From NCBI GenBank assembly GCA_002838945.1, contig PGXB01000021.1:1-56126 (forward strand): a stretch of 56,126 nt of DNA, given 5' to 3'. How positions within the stretch are numbered: the first letter of the stretch is position 1; each line of letters begins with the position of its first letter. Positions 42,939 to 51,347 of this stretch are shown piece after piece. The position numbers and the translations under genes were made by a program. The notes below the pieces were generated by a model that worked only from the letters and a program-made list of their open reading frames with translations, was not told where the DNA came from and did no database searches. The DNA is from a candidate division Zixibacteria bacterium HGW-Zixibacteria-1. GTDB taxonomy: Bacteria > Zixibacteria > MSB-5A5 > GN15 > PGXB01.

Positions 42939-45314
42939 TTAACCTTCTCTAATCTCAACATTAAAGCATTTCTTTAAATGATCGGCAATCTTGTTGTGCA
43001 AGTCAATAACTTCCTTGTTCTCAAGATTACCTTTGTCTGAGCGGTAAACCATGGCGAAAGCCAGTGATTTTTTGCCTTCGGGAACCTGTTTACCCCGATA
43101 AAGATCAAACAATCTGACATCCTCCAGCAACGGCCCGCCCGCCCTGCGAATCTCCGCCATTATGTCGCCCATTCTGATTTCATCGTCAACCACCATGGCC
43201 ATATCTTTGGGCGACGCCGGATAGCGTGGCAACGGCTTGAAACTGCTTATGTCGCCGCGCAAATTCATAATTTTATCGAATTCGAACAGGGCCGTATAAA
43301 CATTTTGCTTTATATCAAAGGCCTTCGCAATATCGGGACGAATCATCCCGGCGTGGCCCAGAATTATCTCATTGTGCCGCAGCACGAATGACAGCCCCTC
43401 CACATAAAGGCCGCTGTCGTTCGCCACGAATTCAAATTGTGGCAGCCTGCAGCCCAATATCAGGGCGTCAACCGCACCCTTTAAATCATAAAACTCATAT
43501 TGTCTGGGCTTGGCATACCAGTCGGCCGAAGTTGACCCACTTATCGCCATACCCAATTGTTCCATTTCTTGATGCGGCTCCCCGGGCAGAAAGCCCTTGC
43601 CGAGTTCAAACAGCCGCAGGTCAATATTGCGCCGGGATAAATTATGCGAAATTGATTTCAAGAGCGAATATATAACACTATTCTGCAATACCGATAAATC
43701 TTCCGCTATTGGATTTAAAATCTGTAATTGGGGCTGATCACCGGTTATCTGGGCCAGAAGTCTCGCATCAGCCAATCCCGAGCTATATGTCTCATCAAAA
43801 CCCTGCCCGGTCATAACATGCCTGACACCGGCCCGAAATAAATCATCGATCCGGGTCGCGGCCACCAGCGGCCCCGAATTCCTGTCGATAAACGGAATCG
43901 ATTCATAACCCTCGATCCGAATAATCTCTTCAATCAAATCAACTTCACGCGTTACATCGGTCGCATGAGTCGGTGCCAGCACTTTAAGTGTTTCTTCACC
44001 AGACACAGTATATTCCAAGTCCCGCAATATCTTAACCATGCGCTCCACAGGAATCATAGTTCCCAGAAAGGCATTGACGCGTTCCGGTCGCAGCTCAATC
44101 TCAACCGGGTTAATCTTTTTCGCGTAACAATCAACAATACCGGCAAGCACCTCCCCACCGGCATATTTATTCATCAAATAGGCCGCCCGATTGATCGCGG
44201 CCGGAACCACATTAGGGTCGGCCCCTTTCTCGAATCGGGTCGAGGATTCCGAAATCAGTCCCAGCTTTATCCGGCTCTTTCGAATCGTAATCGGGTTGAA
44301 ATAAGCCGCCTCAAGAAGAATGTCGGTGGTCTTCTCGGATACCTCCGTCTCCAGCCCGCCCATGACTCCTGCCGCCGCAACACCCTTTTCCCCATCAGTA
44401 ATCAAAAGAATGTAAGGGTCAAGCACATGCGGTTTTCCGTCAAGCGTCGTGAATTCTTCCGCTTCTTGCGCCCGCCTGACCAGAATTTCCTTCCGGTCGA
44501 ACAAATTGTAATCGAAAGCGTGAAGCGGGTGGCCGTATTCCATCATTACCAGATTGGTGATATCGACCACATTCGAAATCGGTCGAATACCGCACAATAT
44601 CAATTTTCGCTTAATCCACCAGGGTGACGGCCCGATTTTGACATTACGGATTACTCTGGCCGCATAGCGCGGACAGGCATCGGGATCATCTATCGAAACT
44701 TTTATAAAATCAGCCGTTTTTTCGGCCGCTTCTTCCAGAGTGTATTCCGGTCTTTTTAATTTCGTTCCGGCCAGGCAGGCGCAGTCGCGCGCCACCCCTA
44801 TGGCCGACAGCATATCCGGCCGGTTGGGTGTTAAGTCGAGTTCTATTACCGGATCCTGCAGGTTTAAATAATCGAGCGCCGGCGCACCGATGGGGGCGTC
44901 GTCATCTAGAACAATGATACCGTTGTGATCATCACTGATTCCCAGCTCCCGCTCGGAACAAATCATACCATTGGATTCGACACCACGCAGCTTGGCCTTC
45001 TTTATCTTGAAGCCTTCCTTTAGAACGGCGCCGATTTTGGCCAGCACCACTTTCTGACCGCTGGCGGCATTGGGCGCGCCGCAGACGACCTGAAGCTTCT
45101 CGTCACCGGAATCCACAATCGCCTTCTTCAGGTGATCGGTTCCCTCGATCGGCTCCAGTTCCACTATTTTTCCAATACAGATATTATCAAACTCCGAACC
45201 AAACAGCCTTTCGACCTCGGCTTCGGCGCCGCTCAGGGTCAGCCTGTTGGCCAGTTCCTCGGCCGACCACGGAATGTCGGCCAACTCTTTAATCCAGCTG
45301 TAGGGAACCTGCAT
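42939..45314 (-). CDS. pheT: Phenylalanine--tRNA ligase beta subunit
   Basis: The 791-residue beta subunit of the (alpha-beta)2 synthetase has the EMAP-like tRNA-binding domain (about 40-150, VVCGAPNAASGQKVVLAKIG), the B3/B4 editing domain (EYGHPLHAFDYN), B5 (EVDLIEEIIRIEGY) and the C-terminal anticodon-binding domain (RYPASPKDMAMVVD). Full length. It overlaps pheS by one base (TAATG), so the two are translated in step. Confidence 0.97.
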   Translation of the reverse strand: MQVPYSWIKELADIPWSAEELANRLTLSGAEAEVERLFGSEFDNICIGKIVELEPIEGTDHLKKAIVDSGDEKLQVVCGAPNAASGQKVVLAKIGAVLKEGFKIKKAKLRGVESNGMICSERELGISDDHNGIIVLDDDAPIGAPALDYLNLQDPVIELDLTPNRPDMLSAIGVARDCACLAGTKLKRPEYTLEEAAEKTADFIKVSIDDPDACPRYAARVIRNVKIGPSPWWIKRKLILCGIRPISNVVDITNLVMMEYGHPLHAFDYNLFDRKEILVRRAQEAEEFTTLDGKPHVLDPYILLITDGEKGVAAAGVMGGLETEVSEKTTDILLEAAYFNPITIRKSRIKLGLISESSTRFEKGADPNVVPAAINRAAYLMNKYAGGEVLAGIVDCYAKKINPVEIELRPERVNAFLGTMIPVERMVKILRDLEYTVSGEETLKVLAPTHATDVTREVDLIEEIIRIEGYESIPFIDRNSGPLVAATRIDDLFRAGVRHVMTGQGFDETYSSGLADARLLAQITGDQPQLQILNPIAEDLSVLQNSVIYSLLKSISHNLSRRNIDLRLFELGKGFLPGEPHQEMEQLGMAISGSTSADWYAKPRQYEFYDLKGAVDALILGCRLPQFEFVANDSGLYVEGLSFVLRHNEIILGHAGMIRPDIAKAFDIKQNVYTALFEFDKIMNLRGDISSFKPLPRYPASPKDMAMVVDDEIRMGDIMAEIRRAGGPLLEDVRLFDLYRGKQVPEGKKSLAFAMVYRSDKGNLENKEVIDLHNKIADHLKKCFNVEIREG

Positions 45315-46330
45315 TATATGAATTGCCTTATAAAGCGAATGTCATTTTCGTAAAACAGCCTGATATCATTGATCCCGTATTTAAGCATGGCGATGCGTTC
45401 GACACCGATGCCGAAGGCATAGCCACTGTATTTTTCGGGATCGATTCCGGCTATCTTAAGCACGTTGGGATCAATCATGCCGGCGCCGAGTATTTCGAGC
45501 CAGCCGGTATATTTGCACAGTTGACACCCTTCACCTCGACACAGGAAACAGGAAATATCGACTTCGACCGACGGCTCGGTAAAGGGAAAGAAGCTGGGCC
45601 GGAAACGAAGGTTTAATCCCTTGCCGAAGAAATCCCGACAGAAAGCGACCAGGACCCCTTTCAGGTCGGCCATGGTCACACCCTCATCGACCAGAAAACC
45701 GTCAACCTGATGAAAAACGCAGTATGACCGGGTCGATATTTCTTCGTTGCGGTAAGTCTTGCCGGGTGTAATCACTTTGACCGGGGGCGTGCAGGTCTCC
45801 AGGACCCGCGCCTGAACCGGGGTCGTGTGCGTCCGCAAAACCAGATTATTTCCCTCAACGTAAAAAGTATCCTGCATATCACGGGCGGGATGATCGGGCG
45901 GAAAATTCAGCGCCTCAAAATTATAATAATCGGTCTCGATTTCGGGGCCGCGCTCGATGGCAAAGCCCATGCCGTGAAAGGTGCGGCACATATCTTCGAT
46001 GACCTGTGTGATCGGATGAATCGCTCCCAGACGCTGGGCGATCCCTGGTAGAGTCGGATCGATGCCCGCCTTGACTTTTGAAAGGCTGTATTTATCCAGG
46101 GCCTGCTTGATCTGCTGTTCAAGCTCCGTCTTCAATATATTGGCTTCGGCCCCGATAGTTTTTCTCTGGTCAATGGGAAGATCTTTTAAGGATTTTAAAA
46201 CAGACGTAATGACGCCTTTACGACCGAGATATTTAATATTGATATTATTCAGGTCGTCTTGAGATGAAGCCGAAGAGATGGCGGCCATGGCCTCGGCTTT
46301 TATGGCGTCAAGATCTTTTAATCCGGACAT
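45314..46330 (-). CDS. pheS: Phenylalanine--tRNA ligase alpha subunit
   Basis: The 338-residue catalytic subunit has an N-terminal coiled coil (about 1-85) that grips tRNA, and class II motifs including DTFYVEGNNLVLRTHT, YRNEEISTRSYCVFHQVDG and AFGIGVERIAMLKYGI. The A-x-G selectivity region reads GYAFG. A cysteine pattern (CFLCRGEGCQLC) lies in the middle, as in many bacterial PheS. It is followed without gap by pheT and preceded by rplT. Confidence 0.97.
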   Translation of the reverse strand: MSGLKDLDAIKAEAMAAISSASSQDDLNNINIKYLGRKGVITSVLKSLKDLPIDQRKTIGAEANILKTELEQQIKQALDKYSLSKVKAGIDPTLPGIAQRLGAIHPITQVIEDMCRTFHGMGFAIERGPEIETDYYNFEALNFPPDHPARDMQDTFYVEGNNLVLRTHTTPVQARVLETCTPPVKVITPGKTYRNEEISTRSYCVFHQVDGFLVDEGVTMADLKGVLVAFCRDFFGKGLNLRFRPSFFPFTEPSVEVDISCFLCRGEGCQLCKYTGWLEILGAGMIDPNVLKIAGIDPEKYSGYAFGIGVERIAMLKYGINDIRLFYENDIRFIRQFI

Positions 46331-46344
46331 AGCCAGCCTCGGAA

Positions 46345-46695
46345 TCAGCCGGCCTTGGCCATATCCACCAGGCGGCCGAAAGTGGCACCGTCAGTAGCGG
46401 CGATATCCGCCAAAGCCTTGCGATCCAGACCGATACCGGCCTTCTTGAGACCGCTGACAAACATGGAATAATTCATCCCATGTTGCTTGACGGCGGCGGA
46501 GATACGGACAATCCAGAGACTGCGGAATTCGCGCTTTTTGTTTCTGCGATCCCGATAAGCATATGTCATCCCTTTGTGAACCGTCTCCAGTGCCGTCCGA
46601 TACAGTCTTGACCTGGCTCCGTAATTTCCGCGGGCTTTTTTAAGAACTTTTTTATGTCTTCTATGCGCGGCTACATTGTTCATTGCGCGTGGCAT
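46345..46695 (-). CDS. rplT: 50S ribosomal protein bL20
   Basis: The 116-residue primary 23S-binding protein is of standard length. It shows [19 protein letters not shown] and the [16 protein letters not shown] region. In E. coli and Bacillus bL20 also represses its own operon by binding rpmI-rplT mRNA; the same gene order here makes that likely, though no operator structure was identified. Confidence 0.98.
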   Translation of the reverse strand: MPRAMNNVAAHRRHKKVLKKARGNYGARSRLYRTALETVHKGMTYAYRDRRNKKREFRSLWIVRISAAVKQHGMNYSMFVSGLKKAGIGLDRKALADIAATDGATFGRLVDMAKAG

Positions 46696-46731
46696 TTCTC
46701 TACTCCTGATCCAAATAATTAATCATTCAGT

Positions 46732-46926
46732 TTAATAAGGAATCATTTTCTTCACGCGTCCGGCATCGACATCGCTCACCAGACCCGACTTGCGAAGATT
46801 CCTTTTCCGCTTCGGCGATTTCTTTGTCAAAATATGCGAATGATAAGCCTTTTTCCGCTTGATCTTACCCGTCGCCGTCTTCTTGAACCGCTTGGCTGCT
46901 GACCGGTTGGTCTTGATCTTTGGCAT
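46732..46926 (-). CDS. rpmI: 50S ribosomal protein bL35
   Basis: The 64-residue ribosomal protein opens [20 protein letters not shown] and is of standard length. GAGGACC lies upstream of the ATG. Its first 62 bases are also read, in another frame, as the end of infC, an unusually long overlap that should couple their translation. Confidence 0.97.
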   Translation of the reverse strand: MPKIKTNRSAAKRFKKTATGKIKRKKAYHSHILTKKSPKRKRNLRKSGLVSDVDAGRVKKMIPY

Positions 46927-47476
46927 TTTCGGTCCTCTTCTGTTTTGCTTTCACATTCTGTAGTTTTGGGTTCAGAACCATCGTCAGTCGTCGCCCTTCC
47001 AACTTCGGTTCCTGGCCAATTGTGCAAATTTCCTGCAGGTCCTCTACGACTCTGTCTAAAATCTTTCTTCCCAGTTCGATACGGGCCATCTCGCGCCCGG
47101 TATACATGACAAATACCTTTACTTTGCTTCCCTGCTCAAGAAACTCGCGAACATGCCGGGTCTTAAATTGATAATCATGCTCGTCGGTCTTGGGGCGATA
47201 CCGCATTGCCCTCATCTGTACCGTGTGCTGCTTCTTCTTGGCCTGCTTCTCCTTCTTGGCCTGCTGGTACTTGAATTTGCCGAAATCCATGATTCGGCAA
47301 ACCGGCGGCTGACCATTAGGAGCTATTTCGACCAGATCAAGATTCACGGCACGGGCCCTGGCCAACGCTTCATTTACAGGTAATATACCAATTTGTTCAC
47401 CGTTCTGGTCAATGACTCTGATCGGCGTCGAGGTAATCCTCTCGTTAACCCGCACCCGGTCTGTCTTCTTCTTTAT
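46865..47476 (-). CDS. infC: Translation initiation factor IF-3, probable AUA start
   Basis: IF-3 checks start codons and keeps ribosomal subunits apart. The core is complete ([48 protein letters not shown]). No ATG begins it. A GTG at 47455 is 26 bases from the ribosome site, whereas an ATA at 47474-47476 lies 5 bases after GGGAGG and adds KKKTDR, matching usual IF-3 starts. E. coli infC uses AUU, by which IF-3 represses itself; AUA would serve the same purpose. About 30 residues beyond the usual end run into rpmI. The length with this start is 203 residues. Confidence 0.93.
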   Translation of the reverse strand: MKKKTDRVRVNERITSTPIRVIDQNGEQIGILPVNEALARARAVNLDLVEIAPNGQPPVCRIMDFGKFKYQQAKKEKQAKKKQHTVQMRAMRYRPKTDEHDYQFKTRHVREFLEQGSKVKVFVMYTGREMARIELGRKILDRVVEDLQEICTIGQEPKLEGRRLTMVLNPKLQNVKAKQKRTENAKDQDQPVSSQAVQEDGDG

Positions 47477-47488
47477 ATTATCCTCCCT

Positions 47489-49426
47489 TTACAACAATTT
47501 CGACTGCAAAGCTTTTTCGTCTCGTTCGGCTTTCATTAATTCAATCAGAGCTTCCAACTTAAAAGTCCCCTTATCCCCGATGCCGTGAAGTCTGACCGAA
47601 ACGGAGCCGCTTTCTTTTTCCTTGGCCCCTATTATAAGCATATACGGGATTTTCTGCAACTCCGATTCTCTAATCTTATGTCCAATTTTTTCGGAACGGG
47701 AATCCAATTCCGCCCGAAATCCGCTCTTTTTGAGAATCTCCTGAATCTCCCGCCCGTAGTCGTTGAAATCATCCGTTATGGGCAGAATCTTTGCCTGAAC
47801 CGGCGCCAGCCAGAGCGGGAATTTGCCCGCATAATGCTCGATCAAAACACCGAAAAAGCGCTCAATCGAGCCCAGCAGGGCCCGGTGAATCATAAACGGC
47901 CGTTTTAATTTACCGTCTTTGTCCGCATAGCTCATCTCAAATCTGTCCGGCAGAGAGAAATCGAATTGAATCGTCGAACACTGCCAGCTCCGGCCGAGAG
48001 CATCCTTTATCTTTATGTCTATCTTGGGCCCGTAAAAAGCGCCCCCGCCCTGATCGACAGCGTATTTCAGACCCAGAATATCAAGGGCCCGTCTTAAGCC
48101 GTTTTCGGCCTTGACCCAGTCCTCCGGGTCGCCGATGGCATTTTCCGGCCGGGTTGACAGATAAATATCGTACTCCTGGAATTTGAATGGATCCAGAATA
48201 TGCAGGCAGAACTTGATCAGCCAGACCAATTCGTCTTCCATCCCCTCGGGGGAGACAAAATGGTGGGCGTCATCCTGCGTAAAACCGCGCACCCGCATCA
48301 AACCATGCAGCACGCCCGGCATCTCATAACGATAAACCGTACCCAGTTCCGCCCACCGCAACGGCAGGTCGCGGTAACTCCATCGCCGCGACTTATACAT
48401 CATAATATGGAACGGGCAATTCATCGGCTTGAGCTGGTATTTTTCCTCGTCAACGAGAACCGGCTGATACATATTTTCGACATAATGGTCGGTATGCCCT
48501 GAGCGGTGCCATAAATCAAGATTCGCTATATGCGGCGTAAAAACCAGTTCATAGCCGTTTTTCAGATGCTCTTCGCGCCAGAAATTCTCGATTTCGTTTC
48601 TGATTATCGCCCCTTTGGGAAGCCACATCACCAGCCCGGCACCGACTTCATTGGTGATATGGAACAATTCCAGCTGCTTGCCAAGCATCCGGTGATCGCG
48701 CTTTTTGGCTTCCTCCTGGCGATAAAGAAAATCGTCCAGCATGCTTTTCTTGGGATACGAAACCCCGTAAATACGCTGCAGCATCGTTTTCTTCTCATCG
48801 CCGCGCCAGTAGGCGCCCGATGACGCCAGCAATTTGAAAGCCTTGACGATTCCGGTATTCGGAATATGCGGCCCGCGGCAAAGGTCCTCGAATGAAGAAT
48901 GTTTATAAACCGTCACCCGGTCGTCCAGAATATCCTCTTCGAGCATCTCCACTTTATAGGTCTCGTGCTCTTTTCTATATTTATCGAGCATCGCCTTCCG
49001 ATCAGTCTCGACCCGCTCGAATTCGGCATTCTCTTTTATTATTTCCTGGACACGCTTCTCTATCTTCTCAAGATCTTCCGGCGAGAACGGTTTTTCCACC
49101 TCAAAATCATAGTAGAAACCTTCCTCGATCGGCGGCCCGATGGCCAGCTTGACCTTGGGGAACAGCTCGGTCACTGCCTGGGCCATGATATGAGCCGAGG
49201 AATGCCAGAAGACAAATTTTCCCTCCGGCGAATCGAAAGTAAGCACCTCGATCGGCGCGTCCTCCTCGATCTTACAGGATAGATCGCGCATATGGCCATT
49301 GACCCTCACCGCCAAAGCCTCCTTGGCCAGGCGCGGCGATATCGACTTGGCGATCTCAAGGCCGGTTACACCCCTGGCAAAAGCCTTCTCCGATCCGTCC
49401 GGAAATTTTATTTTAACTTCACTCAT
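47489..49426 (-). CDS. thrS: Threonine--tRNA ligase
   Basis: The 645-residue class II synthetase has a TGS domain (1-62), an editing domain with HSSAHIMAQAV (HxxxH metal site), a catalytic core (MNCPFHIMMYKSRRWSYRDL, HRALLGSIERFFGVLIEHY) and an anticodon-binding domain. Full length. It heads the thrS-infC-rpmI-rplT-pheS-pheT order known from E. coli. No clear ribosome site precedes the ATG; instead a strong hairpin occupies the leader. tRNA-Val lies just upstream on the same strand. Confidence 0.98.
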   Translation of the reverse strand: MSEVKIKFPDGSEKAFARGVTGLEIAKSISPRLAKEALAVRVNGHMRDLSCKIEEDAPIEVLTFDSPEGKFVFWHSSAHIMAQAVTELFPKVKLAIGPPIEEGFYYDFEVEKPFSPEDLEKIEKRVQEIIKENAEFERVETDRKAMLDKYRKEHETYKVEMLEEDILDDRVTVYKHSSFEDLCRGPHIPNTGIVKAFKLLASSGAYWRGDEKKTMLQRIYGVSYPKKSMLDDFLYRQEEAKKRDHRMLGKQLELFHITNEVGAGLVMWLPKGAIIRNEIENFWREEHLKNGYELVFTPHIANLDLWHRSGHTDHYVENMYQPVLVDEEKYQLKPMNCPFHIMMYKSRRWSYRDLPLRWAELGTVYRYEMPGVLHGLMRVRGFTQDDAHHFVSPEGMEDELVWLIKFCLHILDPFKFQEYDIYLSTRPENAIGDPEDWVKAENGLRRALDILGLKYAVDQGGGAFYGPKIDIKIKDALGRSWQCSTIQFDFSLPDRFEMSYADKDGKLKRPFMIHRALLGSIERFFGVLIEHYAGKFPLWLAPVQAKILPITDDFNDYGREIQEILKKSGFRAELDSRSEKIGHKIRESELQKIPYMLIIGAKEKESGSVSVRLHGIGDKGTFKLEALIELMKAERDEKALQSKLL

Positions 49427-49449
49427 GTCTATACATCTAATAACTATAA

Positions 49450-49487
49450 GCGGGCATAAACCGGATTAGTTCCGATCTATGTCCCGC
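49450..49487 (-). promoter_or_regulatory. Hairpin in the thrS leader
   Basis: On the minus strand GCGGGACATA pairs with TATGCCCGC (one bulged A), with an inner CGGA / TCCG helix. It ends about 24 bases before the thrS ATG and starts 8 bases after the tRNA-Val CCA end. It could be a processing site between tRNA and mRNA or a translational operator like that of E. coli thrS. Confidence 0.45.
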
Positions 49488-49494
49488 CAGAAAA

Positions 49495-49571
49495 TGGTGG
49501 GCGATACTGGAATCGAACCAGTGACCTCTTGCATGTCAAGCAAGCACTCTAACCAACTGAGCTAATCGCCC
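49495..49571 (-). tRNA. tRNA-Val (GAC anticodon)
   Basis: The acceptor GGGCGAT pairs with ATCGCCC, followed by A and an encoded CCA (49495-49497). The anticodon stem CTTGC / GCAAG encloses the loop TTGACAT, so the anticodon is GAC, which reads GUC and GUU. The T arm has GGTTCGATTCC. It is 77 bases long with CCA. Confidence 0.96.
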
Positions 49572-49618
49572 TCTCCTTATCGTCTTATTCAATCTCTTTG
49601 CAATTCTTGCAAGCCTTA

Positions 49619-49647
49619 ACAATATATATATTTATCGATTCTGTCAA
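49619..49647 (-). promoter_or_regulatory. Promoter of tRNA-Val (and probably thrS operon)
   Basis: On the minus strand a perfect TTGACA (49642-49647), 17 bases, then TATTGT (49619-49624); TATATT at 15 bases is an alternative -10. It lies about 50 bp upstream of the tRNA. Confidence 0.6.
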
Positions 49648-49833
49648 GGAAAATATTAGCCGCCGCCAAACTCTTTGCGTCTTATATACGCGCTATTTGA
49701 AACCGTAATTTGATAAAGAGCGGCCGGAAATGCCGATAAAACATTTGGGGAAACGGTCGTAGCGAATTATATTGAAACGAGAAGATATGTCCGACTGATT
49801 ACTGCCGTTTGACACTGGAAAAAAATCTGACCT

Positions 49834-50721
49834 ATGAAAATTTGCGCAAAAACAGTCTTTTATCTGCTTATTGCCCTTCCGGCCCTATTTTTATGCCCCT
49901 CCGCCCATGGCCAGGGTTCGATTTTCGGCACTGTGACCAGCTCCAATCTATCGGTTCCCGACAGCGGCCAGATTCTGTTTATCGGATATCTTGACGGCAC
50001 GGATGATGAAATCCACCTCGAGAGCTGCATTGGCGCCGGTTATGATGCCGGCAATTGGTTCGATGATTTTCAGAATTACCTGACAGAATCTCCCGGCAAT
50101 CCCTATAATTATCACTTCTTTAATATCGCCAACCTTGAAGCCGCCGGTCTTTCCGATCTTATTCCCGACAATTCCTTTCAGCAGGAAAATATTCAGCTCG
50201 AAATTATTTCATGGCCCCCGGCCCCGGCCGGATTCGCCGGCGAGGCCCGGACCGATTCGACTGTCTATCTGCACTGGACAGCCTCGGAAAATACTTCTTA
50301 TCGTGTCTATCGCCGAACGGCACCGTCGGGCGGTTCCTTTTTCCGTATCGATGATCCCGCCGGCTCTCTTTTAAATTCAGGTGTTTCGGACAGCTTTTAT
50401 ATCGACAGCCTGGTGGATAATATCTCCAACTATGACTATGTCCTGATTCCTGTCGAATCCGGCGTCATCGGAGCCCATTCCGCGATATTGACACTCGATT
50501 CCGACCCCGGGCTTTTTATCTGCGGCGATTCCGATCACAGCAGCGCCCTGAACCTGCTGGACATCCTTTATGTAATAAATTTTCTGTACAAATGGGGACC
50601 CGAACCGGACCCGTTTAATTCGGCTGATGTGGATGGCCGACCCGGCCTCAACATGCTCGATATTACTTATCTGATAAAATACCTATATAAACAGGGGCCC
50701 GCACCCACCTGCCCCGAATAG
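49834..50721 (+). CDS. Secreted protein with C-terminal dockerin-like repeats
   Basis: The 295-residue protein has a signal peptide (VFYLLIALPALFLCPSAHG), a transthyretin/carboxypeptidase-like N-domain (GSIFGTVTSSNLSVPDSGQI), and a fibronectin type III-like domain (about 125-225; VYLHWTASENTSYRVYRR). The C-terminal pair of calcium loops reads CGDSDHSSALNLLDILYVIN and ADVDGRPGLNMLDITYLIKY. This dockerin type I variant, with its FLYKWGP and YLYKQGP ends, is common in Zixibacteria-like genomes, where cellulosomes are not known, so it may mediate surface attachment. No strong ribosome site precedes the ATG. The flanks 49572-49833 hold only the tRNA promoter and AT-rich sequence. Confidence 0.88.
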   Translation: MKICAKTVFYLLIALPALFLCPSAHGQGSIFGTVTSSNLSVPDSGQILFIGYLDGTDDEIHLESCIGAGYDAGNWFDDFQNYLTESPGNPYNYHFFNIANLEAAGLSDLIPDNSFQQENIQLEIISWPPAPAGFAGEARTDSTVYLHWTASENTSYRVYRRTAPSGGSFFRIDDPAGSLLNSGVSDSFYIDSLVDNISNYDYVLIPVESGVIGAHSAILTLDSDPGLFICGDSDHSSALNLLDILYVINFLYKWGPEPDPFNSADVDGRPGLNMLDITYLIKYLYKQGPAPTCPE

Positions 50722-50782
50722 GATAAGATCCCGGTATATCATCCCGATTTTACAGGCACGCCATCATAGATAAGGGGGCCTT

Positions 50783-51007
50783 CTATTTCCCCCGCCCGAA
50801 TAAGTTCAATATAATCGTTAGAATTACCGACAAAACAAGACTGGTAACGATCGGAAAGTAGATATGCATGTTTCCTTTTTTGAAATGCAAATCACCCGGA
50901 AGTTTACCCAGGAATGGAATTCTGTCATAAAACAGGAGAATTGATCCGGCAAGGATTACCATCGCGCCGAATATAACCAGGAGTTTCCCCAATTGATTTA
51001 CAGGCAT
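50783..51007 (-). CDS. DUF2905 membrane protein
   Basis: The 74-residue protein has two membrane helices (LLVIFGAMVILAGSILLFY and FPIVTSLVLSVILTIILNLF) joined by the family signature IPFLGKLPGDLHFKKGNMHIYFP. Function is unknown. The ATG at 51007 has AAGGAT upstream; an in-frame TTG at 51031 would add eight residues. It is the only minus-strand gene in the right-hand part, with a weak G5/C5 hairpin after its stop. Confidence 0.88.
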   Translation of the reverse strand: MPVNQLGKLLVIFGAMVILAGSILLFYDRIPFLGKLPGDLHFKKGNMHIYFPIVTSLVLSVILTIILNLFGRGK

Positions 51008-51127
51008 TGACAATTCATCCTTCACCAACAACGACCGGTCGACCGGGCATCCCTATCCCTCCAATGACAAGATTTTTTCGGTTCATGATCTCCCTCCGTC
51101 TCAACATTTCAGGATTTTATCGACCAT

Positions 51128-51141
51128 AATAATCGATTATT
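51128..51141. promoter_or_regulatory. Perfect 14-bp palindrome, candidate operator
   Basis: AATAATCGATTATT is self-complementary and lies between DUF2905 and the acyl-CoA dehydrogenase operon, 200 bp before its first gene. The 340-bp gene-free stretch 51008-51347 otherwise holds the hairpin at 51221 and the promoter at 51273. A dimeric repressor site is plausible but unproven. Confidence 0.3.
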
Positions 51142-51220
51142 CTGATTTTGGAATTTATTTGACAATTGTCCTGATTATAATACCGGGGCATACCGCTAAG
51201 GTCAAGGGAAATAAACGGAT

Positions 51221-51247
51221 CGGCAAAATCTTGATTTTGCCGTTTTA
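51221..51247 (+). terminator. Intrinsic terminator or attenuator upstream of the hbd-ackA-nfn operon
   Basis: A perfect 10-bp stem CGGCAAAATC / GATTTTGCCG with a two-base loop is followed by TTTTATC. It lies 100 bp before the first gene of the operon and 500 bp after the last plus-strand gene, so it could end read-through from the dockerin gene or attenuate the operon. Confidence 0.5.
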
Positions 51248-51272
51248 TCTTGACGATCCGGGCAAAAAAGAC

Positions 51273-51300
51273 TTGCCTGACCGCAACAATTGCATATATT
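51273..51300 (+). promoter_or_regulatory. Candidate promoter of the hbd-ackA-nfn operon
   Basis: TTGCCT (51273-51278), 16 bases, then TATATT (51295-51300), about 47 bp before the ATG and after the terminator hairpin. Confidence 0.4.
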
Positions 51301-51347
51301 TAGCGAATAGTTTGTTACTTTTTTCACATATTTTAAGGTTGTTTAAT

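Noticed and set aside
51159-51181. TTGACA and TATAAT pair upstream of the dehydrogenase
   Set aside because: Both boxes are perfect but only 11 bases apart, too close for a sigma70 promoter; the site after the hairpin is preferred.
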